Positions 25,601-31,253 of a DNA stretch of 31,253 bases are shown here, in pieces. The translations under genes were made by a program, and so were the position numbers. The notes below the pieces were generated by a model that worked only from the letters and a program-made list of their open reading frames with translations, was not told the DNA's origin and made no database searches. Positions within the stretch are counted from its first letter, which is position 1, and each line of letters starts with the position of its first letter. Source of the stretch: a virus; IMG/VR virus record IMGVR_UViG_3300049098_000048, positions 1 through 31,253 of that record. One strand, 5' to 3'.

Positions 25601-27139
25601 ATGGTTTCCAACAGAAAGCTCACCAGTAGCACTTTCATTGATGTGTACCGTTAAATACGAAGTGTTACCATGATCCATTGCAGACCACAGCCCGCTCGCA
25701 GAAGTAGTCGTAGTAACGAACCAAAACTCAAACGCAATTCTGCCATTAGAACCAAACTGTAAAAAACGGAAAGAGTTGCGACCAAGATGATCTACACCGT
25801 CAAACGCCCATGACTGCCCCGCAGGATCTAACACTAATGAACTTGCATTATTACCATTAGCAGTACCAAACAACGAACCGGGACACAAACCTTGGTTGTA
25901 AGGAATTGCTTTATTCGGTTCTACATCTGTCAGGGGTGGTGTAGAGGCAATACTTTCATTAAGCCTGAGATAGTCGTGTGGGTTACTAAGTAAAACGTCC
26001 ATAGCATAGCCAGTATTACTTTCACTGGCATAATACATTTCCTTCACTTCCTCTACAGATAGCTCATAATCAAACACCGTTATTTCAGTCAATTCACCAT
26101 CAAAATATGTTCCAGCTGCATTTATAGCACCAATGCAGGGGGTACCAGTGTTTGATACTGTACCCACAGTACCAGTAGCAACATTTGTCACGCCTCTAGG
26201 AAAACCATCGACGTATATTTTCATCCCAGCAACGGTGCCAGTACCGCTATACGTTACAACTGCGTGGTACCACGCATCATCGTTCCTTGCTGTCGTAGTT
26301 TCATAGACTTCAATAGCGTTGCCTACAACGGTACCGCCAACAATACGAAATGCCAGTTTGCCATCACTCCGCATATATACTTCCCATCCTCGGGAATATG
26401 CTGAGCCTTCTTTCTTACTGATGATACAACCATCAGCAACCATGGCGGTTTTGAAGCAGAACGAAAAACTAAACGTGTCTGATGCCCCAAAATCAAAAAT
26501 TCCAGCGTCTGGGAGTGTTACATGCTGATCCACACCATCGAATGTTACCGCGTCACTACCATCTACATGCCCAGTAACTTCACGAGTGGGGTCATTTACA
26601 TAAGTTCCGTGGTTACGAAAAGTTTCATCAAAACACAGATCTACGATATCAAAAACTTTAACTTCTGAATTAGTCCATGTGAGAGAGTCAAAAGTAGCAA
26701 CTGGTGTGTACACAATGCCATCTTCTGAGTGTTCTACAACGAAAGAACCGGGAGAATTAGATACGCCTGCAGTGGAACTAGCGGTAATAGCAATTTCTGC
26801 TACAACAACACCCGGAATAAATTCATACCCAATACTTTCATTTTCGAAGTAACTGGCGTCTGAAGTCCAGTTCGTCGCTGTTTGCCCATCAAAAGCGTTA
26901 TCGACAGAACCAGCTCCGGACGTAGCAAAGGCAGTACCACCAGTACACTGATCTGCGCCGCTGACAGTGGCACGCATTTCAATGTTAGCGATCTTAATAT
27001 CGTTGCCACCACCACTTAAACTGGTAACACGTATGCGCCAATATGGATACGAATTCGAACTAGGCTGAGATACATCAGATAGTCGCCAATACCCAAGCGG
27101 GTACTTCTGCATAGATACAAATCTAGAATTTAATGGCAT
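22661..27139 (-). CDS. Tail fibre with discoidin-like and four LamG domains
   Basis: The 1492-aa product contains four concanavalin-like LamG modules, about 170-370, 380-620, 637-855 and 870-1075. They open with YWRLSD, DYLRLNES, AYFRLGED and HVWSLNDA and close with phrases such as FDGELTEITVFDYELSVEEV. A discoidin-like domain (about 23-165; DNAFDGQTATNWTSD) lies between the first YWRLSD strand and the rest of module 1. Residues 1085-1335 are an acidic Val/Asp/Thr linker (ILTDTLVVSGLV; ILSDTTEISDSI). The C-terminus (1336-1492; FGKLGQTYLGATDSAIYSL to ATYWQFELVNKSGADF) resembles a conserved phage fibre end. LamG and discoidin folds bind sugars, so this is the best candidate for receptor recognition. 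It begins six bases after the 781-aa gene. Confidence 0.85.
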   Translation of the reverse strand: MPLNSRFVSMQKYPLGYWRLSDVSQPSSNSYPYWRIRVTSLSGGGNDIKIANIEMRATVSGADQCTGGTAFATSGAGSVDNAFDGQTATNWTSDASYFENESIGYEFIPGVVVAEIAITASSTAGVSNSPGSFVVEHSEDGIVYTPVATFDSLTWTNSEVKVFDIVDLCFDETFRNHGTYVNDPTREVTGHVDGSDAVTFDGVDQHVTLPDAGIFDFGASDTFSFSFCFKTAMVADGCIISKKEGSAYSRGWEVYMRSDGKLAFRIVGGTVVGNAIEVYETTTARNDDAWYHAVVTYSGTGTVAGMKIYVDGFPRGVTNVATGTVGTVSNTGTPCIGAINAAGTYFDGELTEITVFDYELSVEEVKEMYYASESNTGYAMDVLLSNPHDYLRLNESIASTPPLTDVEPNKAIPYNQGLCPGSLFGTANGNNASSLVLDPAGQSWAFDGVDHLGRNSFRFLQFGSNGRIAFEFWFVTTTTSASGLWSAMDHGNTSYLTVHINESATGELSVGNHDHTVNLRLGTGNPELSQLNDGKVHHVVIYDIGGSYQNSNIEAYIDGLKVPAQNVTWALAWSLVDNLYFGASYRNGAGGNKYLNGVMDELAVLHHTGFTPDEQRQLFRRHHTHGRVESKGGFSFHALYLAPAAYFRLGEDGGTVCGDFMGRYNGSYVGSPTLNVEGLLVNDNNKCVTFTGSNYADLTSVWTVDYYHAFSIYLLIQTSGAGTYTLVSKMDTAGSNQGINVEMANGIITFQIYSAGAGTGISITSTGSAINDGNIHEVCVTYDGSNVTAGMTIYVDNVAQTNSSSSDLLGTNSILNTASLCIGSLDSGSQNFVGTIDEVLLYNYELGAEELKRLHWARLGWFGFSLIGLMLDAQHVWSLNDAGPTTIVDSVGTLNGTAVGSPTFEQPSLVRSRPDTYSIRFYRGSNQYISLGSSAVLSGSAFSIMCLVDITTSGAVIPIYTERASATNVLSLKILADNTVEFRVYENLTNHVATSTGTVLPGKVYFICATLHASTGMKVYIDGLLDGTDASTNVPVDTITAVYGGYDGSAYFDGWLDGLTVFNYALSEAEIQKAYSESLLTEDLVPLVSDQILGDEFIGSEALLIQLGASFVDELVMSDVPGQQEIIAEAINFLDEVFSKRYTSGTVTEGVIGADTVASVVGKHIFEYLLTNGDLLSEIKAYETQIDSMRVSGLVKLAFNLAVTEGSIFADATIEKQVRGAILTDTLVVSGLVTNELKAAIIAAETIVLVDIATSGKGAEATDAVQVAETVGAVYNAIVSQLDSTLFADASVLTPRLNVILSDTTEISDSIDVNWAIIEALQDGVVFGGSLVLPDGVYTAMVLNTESLGISEYDNYPFNSFGKLGQTYLGATDSAIYSLAGDTDDGANIDAVIRSGMTNFGTNIFKRVPRAYLGYTSTGALIMKTLSTSGGVKTERWYELTPRTADAPTAARIQLGRGIKATYWQFELVNKSGADFDISSLQLLPMILNRRV
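23135..23887 (-). repeat. Acidic Val/Asp/Thr linker repeats in the tail fibre
   Basis: Residues 1085-1335 of the fibre hold degenerate repeats of short Asp/Thr/Ser phrases after hydrophobic helices or strands, for example LTDTLVVSGLV, LVDIATSG, VLTPRLNVILSD and DTTEISDSIDV. They connect the LamG array to the conserved C-terminal domain and are probably an extended spacer. Confidence 0.45.
26636..27073 (-). other. Discoidin-like domain inserted in the first LamG module of the fibre
   Basis: Residues 23-168 of the fibre interrupt what would otherwise be a continuous LamG N-terminus: YWRLSD at 17-22 should lead directly to a DETFRNHGTYVNDPT-like segment, which appears at 171-185. The inserted part has discoidin strands (YWRIRVTSLSGGG; NAFDGQTATNWTSD; SFVVEHSEDGIVYTPVATF). 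The nesting is inferred from comparing the four modules by eye. Confidence 0.5.
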
Positions 27140-27145
27140 TGGACT

Positions 27146-29491
27146 CTACCTGTAGTAAGGCGCACCCAGAAATCCAACTGGGTATTTAAGAAATTCATTG
27201 GTGAACTCTCCATCGAGATTATCATTCATAACTGTGATACCCACATCAGGGAGCGAAAACGCCCAGTGATCTGTAAAAGTATCGAACGCAGACACGACTC
27301 CCTGAATTCCAAAGTTCTCACTACTCTGGCGGAACGGATTAGAATCATTCATTTCTGCGTCTGAAAACATGACCAGAGTACCATGCGGAGTAATGAGTCC
27401 ACCAACCTGAGAGTAATTAGTCTCCTCATACGGATCTTCATTAGCCGGTATAGTTGGAACGAAGTCTCCAAGATTCCCCGCATCAATCCAGCATGGTGAT
27501 GGCGTAGTATTTGGTGGATCACCCTGATTACCACAGTCTACAGGCGGACTCTTCTCAAAGCTGGTAGCACTCGGGATCTCAGTCCCCCAGTACAGTACAT
27601 TGGCAGAAATACCAGTTACCGTTGCGTCAATGCCAGATCCTTCTGGACAACTACTAATACCGGGATCACACGGACCGATCACACCATCGCCATAAGCTCT
27701 GGTCGTGGTTCCACGATACACATAATTGCGGTACCAGTTGAGCGTACCTTCCGTTATGGAATTTATATAATTTTTAAAATGATAAAACGCACACCGTTCA
27801 AAACTGGGGATGACCAGAACCGAATCAGTATCCGCTGACATGGTACCTGCGTAAACAGCAACGAACTGGTTATCAATCGGGGTCATATAAGGGCGTCCCC
27901 CACCCGGAGTACTACGCTGCAACCAGAATCCCGTAGCCATGAACCCACTGATCGGTGTCGGAGATTGCTGACGAAATATACTACCGACGTATGAGTATTT
28001 CTCCTCGGTTGGGGTTGTAATATCAGATGAAAACCCGTGAAACCCGCCCATCGACCCAGTGCCAGTACGCCCTGTTGTGCACAAGGAATAATCGAAAGAA
28101 GTGGGGTAGCCATTAGTCGTAATATACGAATACCGTCTACAGGCAATGGCATCAGCCCAAGTAGTCCAAGCCCCACCCTCATCAGTCGTCACTTCCCAAG
28201 CCGTGTAGTTATAGTTCACTACACGCTCATTCCCATCGAGCGTGAAAATTGCATACATGGGAGCTGTGTAATTATCTGAAGGCTGCGTACCAATAAAGCC
28301 ATCATCTGCCCGGAAGAAGTAATGACTCTCCAAGTTACCAAACTCATCTGGTGCTTTGATGTGGTCATTATCCCCATCAAACAGAAACGGTTTTTCACCT
28401 TCTGTACCGATGTTAACCACGTACTCCTGAAAGAACAGGCGAAACAACTGGGACTTAAAATTACGCCCCTCTGGGTAATTCGTCGTTATGCCGACGAAGA
28501 TAGCCTTGTTACCGTCTGGATGGAATGACCAACCATAGTCACCTAATGCTGCGAAACTACCAATACTTGATTGGTACGTCGAAGCATCCATGAGCGTAAA
28601 CGTGACTTCGTAAATAGATGGCTGGGGTTCCAGTGCATCATACTCAGCCTTGGTGTACTCAGCGCGAGCTTCACTGAACGATGTCTGGTAGGAGAAAAAC
28701 CCAGCCTCTTCAACTTCCGGGGGCATACTACCGGGTTTTAAGTCATTTGCTCTTTCAAAAACACTAACCTCGTAGTCACCCATAACCTGCATACGAATGC
28801 CAGTAGAAGCAGACACATCGTATAACCAGATACGTATTTTATCGTTAGCTAGTGTTTCCAGCCGAATACCATTGCGCTTATGATCGAACTGGGGGTACAA
28901 CCCCATGCCCAGCTGCAGCTGCACCAGCTCACGCAATTTGCCTGAAAACTTACCTGCGGAGAAACCGAGAATCCAGCGTTCCGGGACACCTTCTCCCTTG
29001 GTGAACCACGGAGCTTCTGTTAGGCCAGTCTCAGTGTCGGGATCATAAGCCTCGTAGTTGTTGTATAACCACCGTAGGGGTGGCATTGCAGGATCGACTT
29101 TAGCACCGTCAATAGAAGAACCCAGCCCCTTGTCGAGGTTTTGGTCTGGGTTATACACCTCGTAAATAGAAGGCCAGTAACGTAAGTACCAATCAGTCTG
29201 GGCTGCGCTGTAACGCGGCTCGAACAAACCGCTGTACAGTTTGTTGGTCTTGGGTAATTCTTCCTCCCCCTCCAGAGGGACGAAGATTTCTATGATGTCG
29301 TAACCGGGGAGAGCCGTAACCTTAATGGTCTTTTCGCGGTCCCGATATTGGTATGAGGGATTTTTGTACTGCCCCAGCTTCTCGTTTCGCTCAATCGTCT
29401 GGGCGAGCAACTTACGAGCGAATTTCAGGTAATGAACGCCCTTGTCCCTATCACCCCTGTAAATAATCTGAGATGGTTTGAATTCATTCAT
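27146..29491 (-). CDS. Large virion structural protein of unknown fold
   Basis: ATG at 29489-29491 is used (781 aa); a TTG five codons earlier is less likely, and neither has a clear ribosome-binding site. The start overlaps the upstream gene by 8 bases, so coupling is likely. The N-terminal ~400 residues include WYLRYWPSIYEVYNPDQN and WFTKGEGVPERWILGFS, and the protein is rich in aromatic and Gly/Asp/Asn residues without signal peptide or membrane segment. The C-terminal third has a Cys-containing insert (DPGISSCPEGS; PPVDCGNQGD). It lies directly before the fibre gene, so it is probably a tail component, but no family was recognised. Confidence 0.6.
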   Translation of the reverse strand: MNEFKPSQIIYRGDRDKGVHYLKFARKLLAQTIERNEKLGQYKNPSYQYRDREKTIKVTALPGYDIIEIFVPLEGEEELPKTNKLYSGLFEPRYSAAQTDWYLRYWPSIYEVYNPDQNLDKGLGSSIDGAKVDPAMPPLRWLYNNYEAYDPDTETGLTEAPWFTKGEGVPERWILGFSAGKFSGKLRELVQLQLGMGLYPQFDHKRNGIRLETLANDKIRIWLYDVSASTGIRMQVMGDYEVSVFERANDLKPGSMPPEVEEAGFFSYQTSFSEARAEYTKAEYDALEPQPSIYEVTFTLMDASTYQSSIGSFAALGDYGWSFHPDGNKAIFVGITTNYPEGRNFKSQLFRLFFQEYVVNIGTEGEKPFLFDGDNDHIKAPDEFGNLESHYFFRADDGFIGTQPSDNYTAPMYAIFTLDGNERVVNYNYTAWEVTTDEGGAWTTWADAIACRRYSYITTNGYPTSFDYSLCTTGRTGTGSMGGFHGFSSDITTPTEEKYSYVGSIFRQQSPTPISGFMATGFWLQRSTPGGGRPYMTPIDNQFVAVYAGTMSADTDSVLVIPSFERCAFYHFKNYINSITEGTLNWYRNYVYRGTTTRAYGDGVIGPCDPGISSCPEGSGIDATVTGISANVLYWGTEIPSATSFEKSPPVDCGNQGDPPNTTPSPCWIDAGNLGDFVPTIPANEDPYEETNYSQVGGLITPHGTLVMFSDAEMNDSNPFRQSSENFGIQGVVSAFDTFTDHWAFSLPDVGITVMNDNLDGEFTNEFLKYPVGFLGAPYYR

Positions 29492-30095
29492 CGAAGAAAT
29501 CGACAAAGCCAGAGTCGATCATCGCAGCTACTTCAAGATCAGAAGCGTTGCTGATCGCTTTTAAGCCTTCCTCGACTTTACGCATGACAAAGTTATATGC
29601 CATAACGGAGTCCTCGATCAGGCGTGGCAATCCCTCGTACGGAATTGTAACGGAAATGTAAACGCCTTCTATCGTCCGGGCTGTACTGACACAGTTCTGC
29701 TGCAATGCGTGGCAATTAAGCCGATGGATCTGGTCGAGGTGAGAATTGGAAAAGAACATGACCTCACCCATCACAGCGGATGAAAAGTCACGTTCAGCAA
29801 ACATCTTGGCAAACGCACGGAGCTGGCCCATAGCGTATTGCCGTTTACCAGCTATATGCCCACCATGATGGACTTTGATAACGACACTACGTTCTGGCAG
29901 GAACATGTAACCGTACGGTGTAGGCACCGTAGTAGCCATGTCTACTGGGAACCAGTTATAACGTCGAACGTCCTTGGGCTGGAGGTTATGAAAGCCAACG
30001 ACGTTGCCCCAGCTATGGGGCAACGTCCTCGGACCATCAAGAATATCACCGGTTTTCGGGTCTACCCGGCAATACAGCCTGTCGTCATTAGCCAC
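29484..30095 (-). CDS. Phage structural protein, 203 aa
   Basis: GTG at 30093-30095 is preferred: it gives an N-terminus MANDDRLYCRVDPKTGDILD, placed five bases after the upstream TAA. An upstream ATG at 30144-30146 or 30153-30155 would extend 17-20 residues into the preceding gene. The product contains LPHSWGNVVGFHNLQPKDV and NWFPVDMATTV, a pattern seen in short proteins linked to tail fibres, then VVIKVHHGGHIAGKRQYAMG with several His, and a C-terminal helix. No ribosome-binding site stands out. The role is unknown, and fibre assembly or adaptor is only a guess. Confidence 0.55.
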   Translation of the reverse strand: MANDDRLYCRVDPKTGDILDGPRTLPHSWGNVVGFHNLQPKDVRRYNWFPVDMATTVPTPYGYMFLPERSVVIKVHHGGHIAGKRQYAMGQLRAFAKMFAERDFSSAVMGEVMFFSNSHLDQIHRLNCHALQQNCVSTARTIEGVYISVTIPYEGLPRLIEDSVMAYNFVMRKVEEGLKAISNASDLEVAAMIDSGFVDFFDE

Positions 30096-30099
30096 ACTA

Positions 30100-30720
30100 T
30101 TACGTGGAGCTGCTGGCGTTGATCGTATAAGTAACCAGCAAGTCATCACCTGCACTCAAAGCACGAGCTGTGGTGAACAACGACGCTGCCAGCAAGCGAC
30201 CAGCAGCGTTGCTAGTCTCGCCAAGCGTTGACACAGACAGGACAGCTGCACCATAGACAGTTGCAGATTGACCAGTGTCAATCGTGAACGTAGCTTTTGA
30301 GTTGGAGTTACTGATGCTCTGGGTAGTACTCGGGCCATTCACTGTATAGGCAGGACGGGATGAACCAGTGATCTGAGCAGCAGTGATCTCAGTAGCGTTG
30401 GTGGGGTAGTTCTCATAGTCCCACGAAGCCGCTGGAGCTTGGTTAGCTGTATATACAGACACGAACCATGGGTAGACCGGAGTTTCCGAGTTCTGGCCAA
30501 AGATCGCGTCAAGGAATACTTTGTTCAGCGCCTCATCCACAATCTTGTTGTGGCTGGGTTCCGGTGGGGCAATACACTCACCGTTGCGCCATACTTCAGA
30601 TTCGAAGACACCACCGATGGAGACTCTCTGTCTCGGCAGGTATAGTCCACCTTGGTCGTCCTGCTCGTACTGCCCATTACCAATGGCACGGGCGAATTCT
30701 CTTTCATGTTTAGGGTTCAC
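30100..30720 (-). CDS. Phage virion protein with conserved beta region
   Basis: The 206-aa product starts at GTG 30718-30720 after a strong GAGGAGGT. The N-terminal 55 residues are charged (HEREFARAIGNGQYEQDDQ). The remainder matches a pattern seen in many phage structural proteins: VDEALNKVFLDAIFG, PWFVSVYTAN, a Ser/Asn-rich stretch ending ATFTIDTG, then VYGAAVLSVSTLGET and LVTYTINASSST. It is likely a small head-fibre, neck or tail protein; exact position in the virion is unknown. Confidence 0.6.
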   Translation of the reverse strand: MNPKHEREFARAIGNGQYEQDDQGGLYLPRQRVSIGGVFESEVWRNGECIAPPEPSHNKIVDEALNKVFLDAIFGQNSETPVYPWFVSVYTANQAPAASWDYENYPTNATEITAAQITGSSRPAYTVNGPSTTQSISNSNSKATFTIDTGQSATVYGAAVLSVSTLGETSNAAGRLLAASLFTTARALSAGDDLLVTYTINASSST

Positions 30721-30726
30721 TTGAAC

Positions 30727-30734
30727 ACCTCCTC
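30727..30734 (-). promoter_or_regulatory. Ribosome-binding site for the 206-aa GTG-start gene
   Basis: GAGGAGGT on the minus strand, six bases before GTG at 30720, overlaps the TGA of the preceding gene. It is strong and supports the unusual GTG start. Confidence 0.6.
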
Positions 30735-31253
30735 AGTTGATTAAAACACCATTCCTACGAACTTCTGCAGTTGCATAATCCGTAACACCAAAGCCGTTAT
30801 CATCCCCCTTGTCTGTCAGGGATGTAACCAGCTGCCTGATGCCGTCCTCTTCTCTGAGAAGCGAAGCACCCTTACCATATTCGGCTATTGCCACTCGATC
30901 TTCAGTAAGCGGGTGGATATTCCCCCTCGGATAGCCAACTACTGCACCGTGCGTGGAGTACCAAAAGGCCACGTCTTCCTTGGCAGAATCGGATATCAGG
31001 TCGTTTTCAGCGACGAATTTACTGTGGGGTACTGCCATGCCTGTTCCGCGCACCCCCGGATATGGGTATACCACTTCCTGCTTCATTTCCATTGGGTCAG
31101 TGCCAGCCAAGAAGTACGTCTTGTCAGCAATGACGTAAATACCATCCTCTATGGGCTGAACGATATCGATGGTTTTCGGGAACCGAAAATAGGTAAACCG
31201 TGGGTCAAATAGACCATAACGCAGAGCCGGGGAGAAAATCAGCAGATCATCGA
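30733..31253 (-). CDS. C-terminal part of a phage virion structural protein
   Basis: The frame is open through the right edge of the window (about 172 residues seen), so the start lies outside; an in-frame TTG at 31108-31110 is not the real start. The visible part contains LIFSPALRYGLFDP, TYFRFPKTIDIVQPIEDG, IYVIADKTYFLAGTDPMEM, then GVRGTGMAVPHSKFVAE and AFWYSTHGAVVGYP. The alternating strands and GIYV-xx-DKTYFL pattern suggest a beta-propeller-like structural protein common near tail genes in podophages. No enzymatic residues were recognised. Confidence 0.7.
   Translation of the reverse strand, partial: DDLLIFSPALRYGLFDPRFTYFRFPKTIDIVQPIEDGIYVIADKTYFLAGTDPMEMKQEVVYPYPGVRGTGMAVPHSKFVAENDLISDSAKEDVAFWYSTHGAVVGYPRGNIHPLTEDRVAIAEYGKGASLLREEDGIRQLVTSLTDKGDDNGFGVTDYATAEVRRNGVLIN

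Noticed and set aside
1-31253. tRNA genes, CRISPR arrays, insertion sequences, integrase or attachment sites
   Set aside because: None were recognised by reading; the window is almost fully filled with protein-coding genes and no repeat or cloverleaf pattern stood out.

Overview
The window is a contiguous block of a tailed double-stranded DNA bacteriophage genome. The evidence is a GH24 endolysin beside a holin-like protein, a run of very long virion proteins, a LamG-domain tail fibre, and almost no intergenic space (most genes overlap by 1-8 bases or sit within 12 bases of each other). Two very large proteins (2306 and 988 aa) with Gly/Ala-rich hydrophobic segments, the larger carrying a metallopeptidase motif, resemble the ejected internal virion proteins of podophages, so podovirus-like morphology is likely but inferred. 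The host is probably a Gram-negative bacterium (cytoplasmic lysozyme, a Rz-like candidate, Sec signal peptides). I cannot name host or phage genus.

Layout: (a) 1-1812, plus strand: the tail of an unidentified gene, a secreted discoidin-domain protein, a tiny membrane protein and a FliA-like sigma factor. (b) 1798-5046, minus strand: a lysis and accessory block. In transcription order it runs BppU-like protein, coiled-coil/TM protein, TM/coiled-coil protein (inner-membrane spanin candidate), GH24 lysozyme, holin-like protein, DUF1353 protein, SNase-like nuclease, secreted Fn3-like protein, and a small Lys-rich protein that converges on and overlaps the sigma gene. (c) 5048-10346, minus strand: small structural or adaptor proteins and two large beta-rich virion proteins. 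(d) 10359-22656, minus strand: the giant putative ejection proteins (2306 and 988 aa), a 177-aa protein and a 622-aa coiled-coil protein. (e) 22661-31253, minus strand: the LamG tail fibre and further virion proteins, running off the right edge.

The minus-strand genes read as one late transcription unit from beyond 31253 to 1798: structural genes first, lysis genes last. The oppositely oriented sigma factor is the best candidate for redirecting host RNA polymerase to phage promoters. No promoter matching its likely specificity was recognised, and the main late promoter probably lies outside the window. No tRNA, CRISPR, insertion sequence, integrase or attachment site was recognised. Several small genes under 60 codons (1000-1104, 1798-1977, 5240-5380, 10173-10346, and less surely 3350-3472) are added on the basis of ribosome-binding sites, overlap with neighbours or composition.

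The most interesting points are: a discoidin domain that appears nested inside the first LamG module of the fibre, with a second discoidin domain in a secreted phage protein; a gluzincin-type HEIGH...E motif inside the giant virion protein; a coiled coil with aromatics locked to one heptad position for 140 residues; a 61-aa protein built from an exact 10-residue repeat; and two possible recoding sites (a CCCTTTT heptamer leading to a Cys-rich tail, and a +1 frame relation at the sigma gene start).
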